DNA of 64,000 nucleotides, taken from Treponema sp. Its GTDB lineage: Bacteria > Spirochaetota > Spirochaetia > Treponematales > Treponemataceae. Location: contig JAKSLY010000005.1 of assembly GCA_024400955.1 (NCBI GenBank), forward strand, positions 33,339 through 97,338, in the 5' to 3' direction. Below, one piece after another: positions 9,177 through 18,082 of this stretch (position 1 is the stretch's first letter; each line of letters begins with the position of its first letter). The translations under genes were made by a program, and so were the position numbers. A model generated the notes under the pieces. That model was not told the DNA's origin and did not search any database. It worked only from the letters and a program-made list of their open reading frames with translations.

Positions 9177-10418
9177 TCACCCAACCAATTCCTTCTGCTT
9201 GCCAACAAGATAGTCAACAACAGAGGCTGCAGCATTTCCACGATTCTGCCATGCTTCGTCACGCACTTCCCTTCTGGAAGCCTTAAGGTTCTCGCTGGAA
9301 ATTGCATCACCAATTATCTCACCAATTCTTCCAAAGTCATCTTCCTTAAGCTGGATTCCAATCTTTGAAAGAATCCTGAATTCCCACATGGGTTCATCAA
9401 GCCAGTCAGCATCATAAGGACCGGAATCAAAACTTGTGTCTGCATAAATCACAGGCTTGTCAAAGACCAATGAATAATCGAATATGACTCCGGAAAAATC
9501 CGTAATCATGATGTCGGCCCTGTTCAGTATGTCAAAGTTGTCGTTGTCATAGTTCCACTTTATGTCAGGATACTTTTTTTCAAGGCTTTCAAGAAGTTCC
9601 TTCTCCGCCGTCTTTGACTGGGGATGGGGACGGACAACGATTTCATATTCAGTCCTTGTAAGGCAGTCAAGGAATTTCTCGCCAAACCTTGCAAGGATTC
9701 CACTCTTGCCCCATGTAGGTGCAACAAGAACCATCTTCCTTTCCTGAGTCTCTGGGCGGCCTGCACTTTCAAGGCGCTTTTCCATGGAATCAAGATATGT
9801 GGAACCTACAACAGTAAATTCCTTTCTTTTAATTGCAGGCCTTAAGTTCTCAAGCTTTACCATGGATGGATGCTGGTTTTCACCGGATGCAAGAACGCTG
9901 TCGTAATGGTCAAGGGCAAACATCCTGTAGCCTGCAAAATCAGAAACGGAATGGGGAATGTGCACATAACATTTAACGCCCTTGCTTCTCTTCCACTGGT
10001 AGACATCAAGGTTTGGAGTCGTTGCAAGAAGAACGTCAGCCTGCAGGAAATTCAGCTTTGCGTAGGGCCTGTTCTTTTCTCCAAGATACTCGCCATGAAC
10101 ATGACTGTAGGCTGCATCAAGCACCGGATCATCGGGGCTTGCAGTGTAATATGTAAGGTCAATTCCACGCCTTTCAAATTCATCGCAGATGGGCTTGAAA
10201 ACATTCCAATAGCGCTTGTGATCTGAAAAAATGACAAAGGGAATTGAATTTCCCTGGGAATTCTTTTCCACCTTGCCGCCGGAAAAAATGAATTTAAGCT
10301 TAAGGAACAGGGCCCTGACACCAAATGTTGCAGCAGCCGCAAGTCCTATGAAAAGGGAAAAAAGCATGCTGCCCGTGCCCGGGTCAATATACAGGGGAAT
10401 GAAATTCATGGAATTCAT
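9177..10418 (-). CDS. CDP-glycerol glycerophosphotransferase-like protein with N-terminal membrane segment
   Basis: A 413-residue protein. The N-terminus has the membrane-associated motif YIDPGTGSMLFS and a hydrophobic stretch to about residue 30. The rest resembles TagB/TagF-type CDP-glycerol glycerophosphotransferases: VVRPHPQS, NRADIMITDFSGVIFDY and KPVIYAD. Known family members add glycerol-phosphate or ribitol-phosphate units from CDP-alditols to teichoic acid chains on the cytoplasmic face. The start at 10418 is supported by GGAGG six bases upstream and by an ATGA overlap with the YidC-sulfatase stop. A paralogue lies at 18083. No CDP-glycerol synthase (TagD) is visible in the window, so the donor may be another CDP- or CMP-linked compound. 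Confidence 0.82.
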   Translation of the reverse strand: MNSMNFIPLYIDPGTGSMLFSLFIGLAAAATFGVRALFLKLKFIFSGGKVEKNSQGNSIPFVIFSDHKRYWNVFKPICDEFERRGIDLTYYTASPDDPVLDAAYSHVHGEYLGEKNRPYAKLNFLQADVLLATTPNLDVYQWKRSKGVKCYVHIPHSVSDFAGYRMFALDHYDSVLASGENQHPSMVKLENLRPAIKRKEFTVVGSTYLDSMEKRLESAGRPETQERKMVLVAPTWGKSGILARFGEKFLDCLTRTEYEIVVRPHPQSKTAEKELLESLEKKYPDIKWNYDNDNFDILNRADIMITDFSGVIFDYSLVFDKPVIYADTSFDSGPYDADWLDEPMWEFRILSKIGIQLKEDDFGRIGEIIGDAISSENLKASRREVRDEAWQNRGNAAASVVDYLVGKQKELVG

Positions 10419-13141
10419 CTTGAACCTCCATTGGTATCCTGCTTCCACCGGGAAAGGGGAACCCAGCATTCAGTTTTGGAAATGTCACCGGAAACATGGT
10501 AGGCCCGGCTTTCATCAAGGGTAAACCTGCTCTTGTTCATGAGCTGGTCTGCATGATGTTCTCCCCTGGAAAGTGGATAGACCGTGATTCCATTTTCCTT
10601 CTGCTGAACAAGTTCCCTTCCAGTAAATGGATTTACAGAAGAAACATCAAGATTCTTTCTTGCCTCGAAAATCGTATCTGCATTGGTCATGAATTCTTCC
10701 GACACGGAAAGCGGCTCCTTGCTGTCAAAATCCTTTACGGCAAAAAGAGGATTGTAATAGGCTGGATTTACATCCATGCCGGCAAAAGCGGAAAACCTTT
10801 CCGTCTTAAGGTTGTTTCCATGGTCGGCAACAATTATGATCCTTGTGTTGTCATAGACACCGTTGGTGCGAAGGTAATCAAGGAATTTTGCAACCTGAAT
10901 AAGGGATGCGGCATTGACGTCATAATGTGCCCTTTCAAGGCTCACTTCCTTACCTGAAATCATCGTATAGTTGTTTTCCAGGGCATGAGGCTCGTGGGGA
11001 GTGTCGTTATCTATAAAGAAGAATGTATTCTTTTTGCTCGTAAAATCTGTAGACCTATCAAGAAAGTAAAGGCTTGAGAAAATGTCGTAAAAGTTCCTGT
11101 CATCCTTAAGGTTATTGGCACGGCAAAGCCTGTAGAATGTGGAACGAACTGGAGGGTACATAATCTGGATCACGGAAAAATTGCGGATTTCCTTTCGGCA
11201 GATAATGTCTGCCTTGTCCGCATTCTGGCCTCCGGGAATTCCAAGTTCCTTAAAATAAAGGTCGGTATACTTTCCAAATGTGCGGAATGCGTTGATTTCA
11301 GGATGTTTTTCAAAGGGAGTATAATCCCCTTCATGGGCATAGTTGGACCACGGCGGATCCGTAACCGTAACTTCAAATCCTGCATCTGCAAAAAGCTTGG
11401 GAGCAGCAAGCATGGCTTCATTGTGCTTAAGGCGCAGCAATTCGTCGCCACGGGCATTGATGTTCTCAAGGGAATATTCATAGCCACCCATCATGGCAGG
11501 AGAAGCCACGGAAGTATGGGTCGAAAAACTCAGGGTGTTCGGGTAGTAGGTAAATCCTGCAAAACTGTCTTCAAGTCCAAAATCCCTGAGGATTACAGGA
11601 AAGAGGGAGCTGATTCCCCTGTCCAAAAAGAGGACGATGACATTTTTTCCCGACCTTGAAAGATGGTATACAGGCTTTATTTCTAAAGCACCGGACTTTA
11701 CGTCAGCTTTTTCTGCAAGGTTTTCAGAATGAAGCTCAAACTGCCTCTTTATTTCATTTGTCTTAAAAAATCCAAGTCCACCCTCTGCAAGGCAGACAGA
11801 AAAGACGATGAATGACAGAACGGAAAGCTTCCTGAATTTATGGAATGCAAAAAGACAGGCAAGTGCAAGGCCAAGGGCAAAAAGAGGCATAACGGAAAGA
11901 AAGAATCCGTTTTTCTTAAGCACGTTTCCATCATCAAGGGTAAAGCTTACGTTCATGTTTCCATAGGAATGCTTGAAAACATAGACATTTGCCAGGGCAC
12001 AGACAAGTACTGCAAAAAAAAGCAATGGAGTTACACGCCTTACCTTGTCCCCGAACATCTTGTAGATTGCAACAGGCCAGAAAACAAAGAAGCCAAAGAA
12101 AACGAAGAAGCTTGACCAGATATAGGAAACTGGAGAAAGGGTCCTGCCCAAAAAGGAAAATTCAGCAGGACTTGTGGAAATTACTGCCGACGGAAGCATG
12201 AAGCCGCACAAAAGTGCAAGTCCAAGACCTGAAAAAAGCAGTAATGAAAAATTCGACTTTGATTCAACAGAGGAAGAAACAGTAAGTCTTGAGCCTGCAA
12301 CCTTCCTGAAAACAGAAACTGCAACCGGCAATGCTGCAACAAAAAGTGCAAAGAAAACCATGGCGGCTTTCTTTACAAGTGAACCATGGCGGCTGCATAC
12401 AAAAAGGGCCAGCAGGACAAAAACAGCACTGACGGCAGCATGGAGTATGCGCACCGGATTCTTCATCTTCATGACGATGTTCTTAACAAGGCTGAATATG
12501 TTGTTCAAGATCCAGTAAATTACAAGGCCGCTTGGGGAATTGTACAAAAGCACCAGGAATATGGTTGCAACAACGTAAAGCTGAGCCTTCTCACGGAAGG
12601 TGGCATCCTTTGTATAAATGGCACCGCTGACAAAATTTATGAGGGTCATTATGACCGGAAGAATGTGGATTCCAAGGGAAAAGGAACCAATGGATATGGA
12701 AAAGAATTCATCAGGGCTTCCCAAATCCTTAAAGATCCACCATGAGGCACCGGAAAGCATCTCGTTGTGGCTCAGGTAATGATAGGCTGCGATGAAGAAT
12801 GGAATTTCAATGAGTATGGAAAGGGAACTTCTAAGAACATAAAGCGGATGGTAGTTGTTCTGCCTGTAATACTCCGTGAGCATCATGAACTGCTCATCAC
12901 CCTTGAATGCCTTCTTGATGCGGCCAACACGATACTCAAGGGACTTTGCAACCCTGCGTTCCTTTTCCTGCAGGCTGTCGGCAATGTTATACAGGGGAAG
13001 CGCAAGGAAGTTTATGGCAAGGCTGACGCCAAACACGGCACCGATTACGCCAATGGAATCAACCTTGTTTATGATGAATGTAAAAACCCAGTCAACAACC
13101 GTTTCAATTGGGCTTATGACGATAAAGTAAAAGAAATTCAT
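10415..13141 (-). CDS. YidC-like/sulfatase-like fusion protein
   Basis: A 908-residue membrane protein. Residues 1-225 match the YidC/Oxa1 core, including AFKGDEQFMMLTEYYRQN, a cytoplasmic coiled hairpin, and NSPSGLVIYWILNN. Residues about 230-460 add several membrane segments. Residues about 495-830 are a sulfatase/phosphotransferase domain with Asp507 (LFLDRG), candidate nucleophile Thr543 (THTSVASPAMMGG) and Asp773-His774 (VADHGN). The groove Arg typical of YidC, five residues before the TM1 Pro, is Asn44 here. No formylglycine motif is present, so an LtaS/EptA-like transferase using a phospholipid or phosphopolymer is favoured. The 5' end overlaps the epimerase stop (ATGA) and the 3' end overlaps the CDP-glycerol transferase-like start. 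I know of no characterised protein with this architecture. Confidence 0.85.
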   Translation of the reverse strand: MNFFYFIVISPIETVVDWVFTFIINKVDSIGVIGAVFGVSLAINFLALPLYNIADSLQEKERRVAKSLEYRVGRIKKAFKGDEQFMMLTEYYRQNNYHPLYVLRSSLSILIEIPFFIAAYHYLSHNEMLSGASWWIFKDLGSPDEFFSISIGSFSLGIHILPVIMTLINFVSGAIYTKDATFREKAQLYVVATIFLVLLYNSPSGLVIYWILNNIFSLVKNIVMKMKNPVRILHAAVSAVFVLLALFVCSRHGSLVKKAAMVFFALFVAALPVAVSVFRKVAGSRLTVSSSVESKSNFSLLLFSGLGLALLCGFMLPSAVISTSPAEFSFLGRTLSPVSYIWSSFFVFFGFFVFWPVAIYKMFGDKVRRVTPLLFFAVLVCALANVYVFKHSYGNMNVSFTLDDGNVLKKNGFFLSVMPLFALGLALACLFAFHKFRKLSVLSFIVFSVCLAEGGLGFFKTNEIKRQFELHSENLAEKADVKSGALEIKPVYHLSRSGKNVIVLFLDRGISSLFPVILRDFGLEDSFAGFTYYPNTLSFSTHTSVASPAMMGGYEYSLENINARGDELLRLKHNEAMLAAPKLFADAGFEVTVTDPPWSNYAHEGDYTPFEKHPEINAFRTFGKYTDLYFKELGIPGGQNADKADIICRKEIRNFSVIQIMYPPVRSTFYRLCRANNLKDDRNFYDIFSSLYFLDRSTDFTSKKNTFFFIDNDTPHEPHALENNYTMISGKEVSLERAHYDVNAASLIQVAKFLDYLRTNGVYDNTRIIIVADHGNNLKTERFSAFAGMDVNPAYYNPLFAVKDFDSKEPLSVSEEFMTNADTIFEARKNLDVSSVNPFTGRELVQQKENGITVYPLSRGEHHADQLMNKSRFTLDESRAYHVSGDISKTECWVPLSRWKQDTNGGSR

Positions 13142-14163
13142 TTTTTATAGTAACCCTTGTACCATGCAGCAAATTTGGCAAGGCCATCCTTCAATGCAGT
13201 TGAAGGCTTAAAGCCAAAGTCATTCTGCAAATCCGTAACGTCGGCAAAAGTCTGGTAAACATCTCCAGCCTGCATGGGCAGAAGTTCACGCTTGCCCTTC
13301 TCCCTTATGATTCCCTCATCCAAAAGACACTGCTCCAGGGTATCAACAAAATACATGAGGCTTTCAGGCTTGTTGTTTCCGATGTTATAGATCTTGTAGG
13401 CAGCACCGTCTTCAGTCTCGTCAGGAGTCTTCTGCATGATGTTGACGATTCCAGTAACAATGTCGTCGATGTAGGTAAAGTCTCGGTACATGTCACCCAT
13501 GTTGTAAATCTGAATCGGCTCACCCTTTACAAGCTTGTTGGTAAACTTAAAGTAAGCCATGTCAGGCCTTCCCATTGGACCGTAAACGGTAAAGAAACGG
13601 AGGCCTGTAGCCTTGATTCCGTAAAGCTTGCAGTAAGCATGTGCAAAAAGCTCGTTGGATTTCTTTGTTGCAGCATAAAGGGAAACGGGATTGTCCACCT
13701 TGTCTTCAGTGGAATATGGCACTTTCTTGTTTGTTCCGTAAACGCTTGATGAAGAGGCAAAAACCAGGTGATCAACCGGAAAATTACGGCAGCATTCAAG
13801 AATGTTGTAGAATCCGATTATGTTTGAATGGATGTAGCTTTCAGGATTGGTGATTGAATAGCGGACACCAGCCTGGGCTGCAAGGTTAACTACGATTGAC
13901 GGCTTCTTCTCGGAAAAAATCCTGTCCATGAATGCCTTGTCTGCAATGTCACCCTTGATGAATTCAAACCTGTCTCCAAAAGCGCCAAGCATCTTAAGGC
14001 GTTCATCCTTTAATGAAACATCGTAGTAATCCGTAATGCAGTCGACGCCAACGATTCTTGCATCTGAAACGGATTCAAGAATTTTCCTGGAAAGATGGCT
14101 GCCGATGAATCCTGCGGCACCAGTAACGAGAATTGTCCTGTTTTGCAAAGAAAGTGTAGTCAT
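13138..14163 (-). CDS. UDP-glucuronate 4-epimerase-type NAD-dependent epimerase
   Basis: A 341-residue extended short-chain dehydrogenase. The NAD-binding glycine motif is VTGAAGFIGSH near the N-terminus, the catalytic Tyr-x3-Lys is in SLYAATKKSNEL, and the family blocks NLAAQAGVRYS, GLRFFTVYGPMGRPDMA and RDFTYIDDI are those of the UDP-glucuronate 4-epimerase subgroup. It should interconvert UDP-glucuronate and UDP-galacturonate, using UDP-glucuronate from the dehydrogenase at 24006. The start at 14163 gives the usual seven-residue lead-in to the Rossmann strand. No Shine-Dalgarno precedes it, and a -10-like hexamer ends six bases upstream. It is the first gene of the minus-strand operon. Confidence 0.88.
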   Translation of the reverse strand: MTTLSLQNRTILVTGAAGFIGSHLSRKILESVSDARIVGVDCITDYYDVSLKDERLKMLGAFGDRFEFIKGDIADKAFMDRIFSEKKPSIVVNLAAQAGVRYSITNPESYIHSNIIGFYNILECCRNFPVDHLVFASSSSVYGTNKKVPYSTEDKVDNPVSLYAATKKSNELFAHAYCKLYGIKATGLRFFTVYGPMGRPDMAYFKFTNKLVKGEPIQIYNMGDMYRDFTYIDDIVTGIVNIMQKTPDETEDGAAYKIYNIGNNKPESLMYFVDTLEQCLLDEGIIREKGKRELLPMQAGDVYQTFADVTDLQNDFGFKPSTALKDGLAKFAAWYKGYYKK

Positions 14164-14169
14164 GGTTAA

Positions 14170-14198
14170 AATATACCTAAAAAAAGCCCTTTTGTACA
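14170..14198 (-). promoter_or_regulatory. candidate promoter of the minus-strand polymer operon
   Basis: On the minus strand TGTACA and TATATT are 17 bases apart, and the -10 ends only six bases before the epimerase ATG. This would give an almost leaderless transcript. It is pattern evidence only. Confidence 0.4.
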
Positions 14199-14251
14199 CA
14201 TTTCCAGGAAAAAGTGACTCATATACGGGACATAACATCATTACGGCTTTC

Positions 14252-14279
14252 TTTACAAAGGACATTCCTTGCCTTATAC
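14252..14279 (+). promoter_or_regulatory. candidate promoter of the GT8 gene
   Basis: TTTACA and TTATAC are 16 bases apart, 11 bases before the ATG at 14291. It lies divergent to the epimerase promoter, so both halves of the polymer locus fire from this 130-base region. Confidence 0.4.
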
Positions 14280-14290
14280 TTTTCGGATAT

Positions 14291-15286
14291 ATGACTTACG
14301 TTTACGTTTTAACTTCGACAGAAAAAGACCTGTACTACGAACAGTGCCTCATCTCCGTATTCAGCCTGAGGCATCACATGAAGGATGCCAGCATAACGGT
14401 TTTGGTAGACGATAAAACAAATGCTTCTTTTGAGCTTATTAATAGAAGAAAACTGAAGGAACTGGCAAAAATCATCTCCATAGATTTTGATGACAAGGTA
14501 AGCAATGTTGAACGTTCCCGCCTGATAAAGACATCCATACCGGACTACATTGACGACGACTTCCTCTACATCGATTGCGACACCGTCATCTGTTCATCCC
14601 TTGAAGAAATTGAAAATGAAAAATCCATGACCGGCGGAGTTCTCGACGGACACTGCATGCTTGACGAGCACATCCACAAAAAATACTTCCTCCAGCGCGA
14701 CAGAAACCTTGGGTTCAGCGGCACAAAGGCACTGAATGCCAACATCAACGGGGGCCTTGTATTCTGCAGGAAAAGCGATGAAGGCAGGGAACTTTTCAGG
14801 AACTGGAACGAAATCTGGAAGTATTCAGCATACGAAAAGCACGACCTTCACGACCAGAGCGCCCTAAACGAGGCAAACTACCGCACGGGACTCAAGATGA
14901 CACTTCTTGACGGCAAATGGAACTGCCAGCCCAGCCACGGAGGCCTTGCATTCCTCAAGGACGCTAAGATCATCCACTACTACTCAAGCGAGTTCAGCTC
15001 AAAAAACTACATCCCATACTACAAGATTGCTGACAAGAACCTGCAGGGGAGAATCAAGGAAACAGGCGACATTCCTGATGACGTAAAGGCCATGATACTG
15101 GACCCCAAATTCCAGTTTAACAGCGTGCACCTTATAAATGACCAGAGAATAGTCGGCATAATGCAGTCGCCCCTATTGTTCACCCTGGCGGACATAAAGG
15201 CAAAAATGCCATTCCTGTTCAACATGATGGAAAATTCCATGGCGGCAGTCAGGTCCCTCGGTAAAAAGCTGAAGGGGAAGAAGTAG
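14291..15286 (+). CDS. family 8 glycosyltransferase
   Basis: A 331-residue GT-A-fold glycosyltransferase of the GT8 (LgtC/GatL-like) type. It begins MTYVYVLTSTEKD, has the metal-binding DxD in LYIDCDTVI, and the acceptor/donor block NINGGLVFCRK; a His near KIIHYYSSEF fits the late metal ligand. No signal peptide is seen, so it should act in the cytoplasm on nucleotide sugars (retaining transfer). The frame stays open upstream to 14036, but that would overlap the divergent epimerase; the start at 14291 matches the family N-terminus. It is the first gene of the plus-strand half of the locus, 63 bases before a YidC-sulfatase gene. Donor sugar unknown; UDP-galacturonate or UDP-glucose are possible. 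Confidence 0.85.
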   Translation: MTYVYVLTSTEKDLYYEQCLISVFSLRHHMKDASITVLVDDKTNASFELINRRKLKELAKIISIDFDDKVSNVERSRLIKTSIPDYIDDDFLYIDCDTVICSSLEEIENEKSMTGGVLDGHCMLDEHIHKKYFLQRDRNLGFSGTKALNANINGGLVFCRKSDEGRELFRNWNEIWKYSAYEKHDLHDQSALNEANYRTGLKMTLLDGKWNCQPSHGGLAFLKDAKIIHYYSSEFSSKNYIPYYKIADKNLQGRIKETGDIPDDVKAMILDPKFQFNSVHLINDQRIVGIMQSPLLFTLADIKAKMPFLFNMMENSMAAVRSLGKKLKGKK

Positions 15287-15349
15287 GCAAAGGCAGCATT
15301 CCACCATTAATATAGAAACAAAATCGCAAATACACTAGAATATAAGACT

Positions 15350-18046
15350 ATGAATCTTGGAACAATTCTTTACACGACAATTTTATACCCCCTGGAGCAG
15401 CTCATTGAATTGTCTTTTTTCCTCTTTGACAAAATATTCGATAATGTTGGCATTGCAACCCTTGGAGTAAGCCTTACGGTAACCCTTCTCTGCCTTCCCC
15501 TTTACATTGTAGCTGAAGGATGGGAAGATACGGAACGAAACATCCAGGCAAAGATGAAGCCTACGGTAGACAGGATCAAGTCCGTCTTCAAAGGCGACGA
15601 ACAGTACATGATTCTGACCACATACTACCGCCAGAACCACTACCATCCCATGATGGCACTGCGTTCCAGCTTTGGAATATTGATCCAGATTCCTTTCTTC
15701 ATGGCTGCATACCACTGCCTGAGCCACATGGAAGCCCTGAGGGGAACATCCTTCGCATTCATCCGTGACATGGGCAAGCCGGACGCCGTTTTTACCATCG
15801 GTTCATTCAACGTGAACATTCTTCCAATTGCAATGACGTTGATCAACTGCATCTCGGGAACCATATATTCCAAGGGACACGCCATCAGGGAAAAAATCCA
15901 GATATACGGCATGGCATGCCTTTTCCTTGTGGTACTTTACGACAGCCCTGCAGGACTGGTTCTTTACTGGACAATGAACAACGTGTTCAGCATGATCAAG
16001 AACATCTTCTACAAGATGAAGAATCCCCTTAAGGTCCTTTACCTTTGCATGGTTGGACTCATGGCCTTCATGGCTTTCTACATCCTCTTCATGTACGGAG
16101 GGGTTGCAAGCATGAAAAAGCGCCTCATGGCAGCAGTTCCAATCCTGTGCCTGATTCCAATTCCACTTTACCTTAAGGCCATTGACTGGCTTCTTGCAAA
16201 TCCATTTTCAAGCCTTGTACATTCCAGAAAGGCCCGTCTGTCACTCTTTGCACTGAGTTCAACAGCCCTGACCTTGTTCATGGGACTCATATTGCCTTCA
16301 ACAATGATTTCCACAAGCGTGCAGGAATTTTCAAACATCGACAGCTTTGGAAATCCGACGGCATTCCTTCATTTTTCATTCTGGCAGGTCTTTGGAATCT
16401 GCATTTTCTGGAGCGGATGCATTTTCTTCCTTTTTAAGGAAAAGATTCAGACCCTCATGGCAGTTCTGTTTTCAACTGCATTCATCTGCGCACTGGTAAA
16501 CTCCTACGTCTTTGCAGGAAACTACGGTTCCATGGACGTCACACTAAAGTTCCTCGACGGAATGCAAAAGCAGGGACCGGCCTTCATGCCGCTGAACGCC
16601 ATTGCAGTCATTGCAGTCTTTATCCTCGTTGCAGCAGTGCTGAAATTCAACAGGGCCAAGATTCTTTCAACGCTTTCCCTGATTGCCTGCATTGCCTTTG
16701 TTGCAGTTTCCATCATCAACAGCACCAGGATCACAAGAGACTACAGGGAATACGAGGAAATTCTTGCATCAGGAAAATTCGATGCAGGCCAGAAGACCAA
16801 GTACAGCCTTTCAAGAACCGGAAAAAATGTTGCAGTCCTCATGCTGGACAGGCTTGAAAGTTCCTTCTTCCTTGACACCCTCAACGACAGGCCGGAACTT
16901 AAGGATTCCTACGATGGATTCACCTTCTACCCAAACACGGTTTCCTTCAACGGCCACACCCTCATGGGTTCCCCTGCAGTTTACGGCGGATATGAATATT
17001 CCCCTTACGAAACAAACAAGAGAAACGACGTTCAGCTTAAGGACAAGCACAACGAAGCCCTTCTGCTCATGCCAAGGCTCCTGACGGAAAATGCAGGTTT
17101 TACTGCCACCCTTACGGACACAAGCTGGGGAAACTACAGTTATGTGGCAGACATGAGCTTTGTGGATAAATTCGGCTCGGACAAGATCAGGGGATTCTCC
17201 CTTAGCGGACATTATTCCGGAGATTACAAGCAGGAAACAAAGAAGGGATCCGATGTTCTTCTTTCCAACGGACTCAAGAGAAACCTCCTGTGGGTCAGCC
17301 TGTTCAGGTGTGCCCCGGCAATTCTTAGGGCACCAATTTACTACAAGGGTTCCTGGCTTAACACAAAGGCCATAGACGGAAACGACGGATTCATCGACTG
17401 GTATTCTTCCCTCTATTACCTGAGCAGCCTTACGGACCTGGACAGCACTTCAAATTCATTCCTCATGATTACAAACGAGGCATCACATTTTTCAGGTTCC
17501 ACCAGGGGACTTGGCATCGTGGACCAGGACAGGCTTTCCATCCCGGGAACGGACAACTATGCAAACAGCGTTGCAGTTCACATCGCCGTTGCAAGCTGGC
17601 TTGACTGGCTTAAGAAAAACAACGTCTATGACAATACAAGAATCATCATCGTTGCAGATCATGGCATCGGGGACGATTTTGCAGACTATCGTTACGGGGA
17701 TTCCCCACGCATCGACGGTTACCAGAAGGACCACTTTAACCCCATTCTCCTTGTAAAGGACTTTGGCTCCACCGGTGAGCTGACTGTTGACCACAGGTTC
17801 ATGACAAATGCAGACACACCGATTCTTGCCGTCAGTGGACTTGTTGAAAATCCCGTAAATCCTTGGACTGGCAATCCATTGGATGAAAGCTACAAGAATG
17901 ATGGCGTTGTTGTTGCAAATGAAGACATAATCATGCCTTACCAGAGCAAAAGCACGACTCAATTTACAGTAAAAGATGAAAACTGGTGGACTGTAAGGGA
18001 CGACATTTTCCAGGCCGGAAACTGGAAGCGCCTTAACGAAAAATAG
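15350..18046 (+). CDS. YidC-like/sulfatase-like fusion protein
   Basis: An 898-residue paralogue of the protein at 10415 with the same order: YidC/Oxa1-like core (residues 1-225, with VFKGDEQYMILTTYYRQN and DSPAGLVLYWTMNN), extra membrane segments (about 228-460), then a sulfatase/phosphotransferase domain with Asp500 (LMLDRL), candidate nucleophile Thr537 (NGHTLMGSPAVYGG) and Asp770-His771 (VADHGI). The groove Arg position is Thr45. The C-terminus carries the conserved pattern W-x2-V-x-DDI ending NWKRL. No formylglycine motif is present. It is followed after 36 bases by the second CDP-glycerol transferase-like gene, repeating the pairing seen at 9177-13141. No convincing Shine-Dalgarno precedes the ATG. 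Confidence 0.85.
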   Translation: MNLGTILYTTILYPLEQLIELSFFLFDKIFDNVGIATLGVSLTVTLLCLPLYIVAEGWEDTERNIQAKMKPTVDRIKSVFKGDEQYMILTTYYRQNHYHPMMALRSSFGILIQIPFFMAAYHCLSHMEALRGTSFAFIRDMGKPDAVFTIGSFNVNILPIAMTLINCISGTIYSKGHAIREKIQIYGMACLFLVVLYDSPAGLVLYWTMNNVFSMIKNIFYKMKNPLKVLYLCMVGLMAFMAFYILFMYGGVASMKKRLMAAVPILCLIPIPLYLKAIDWLLANPFSSLVHSRKARLSLFALSSTALTLFMGLILPSTMISTSVQEFSNIDSFGNPTAFLHFSFWQVFGICIFWSGCIFFLFKEKIQTLMAVLFSTAFICALVNSYVFAGNYGSMDVTLKFLDGMQKQGPAFMPLNAIAVIAVFILVAAVLKFNRAKILSTLSLIACIAFVAVSIINSTRITRDYREYEEILASGKFDAGQKTKYSLSRTGKNVAVLMLDRLESSFFLDTLNDRPELKDSYDGFTFYPNTVSFNGHTLMGSPAVYGGYEYSPYETNKRNDVQLKDKHNEALLLMPRLLTENAGFTATLTDTSWGNYSYVADMSFVDKFGSDKIRGFSLSGHYSGDYKQETKKGSDVLLSNGLKRNLLWVSLFRCAPAILRAPIYYKGSWLNTKAIDGNDGFIDWYSSLYYLSSLTDLDSTSNSFLMITNEASHFSGSTRGLGIVDQDRLSIPGTDNYANSVAVHIAVASWLDWLKKNNVYDNTRIIIVADHGIGDDFADYRYGDSPRIDGYQKDHFNPILLVKDFGSTGELTVDHRFMTNADTPILAVSGLVENPVNPWTGNPLDESYKNDGVVVANEDIIMPYQSKSTTQFTVKDENWWTVRDDIFQAGNWKRLNEK

Positions 18047-18082
18047 AACGACTATACCATATAACATTAAATGGAGAAGATT

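Noticed and set aside
14036..14290. Longer N-terminus for the GT8 protein
   Set aside because: The added residues overlap the divergent epimerase gene and its promoter and do not fit the GT8 fold; the start at 14291 does.
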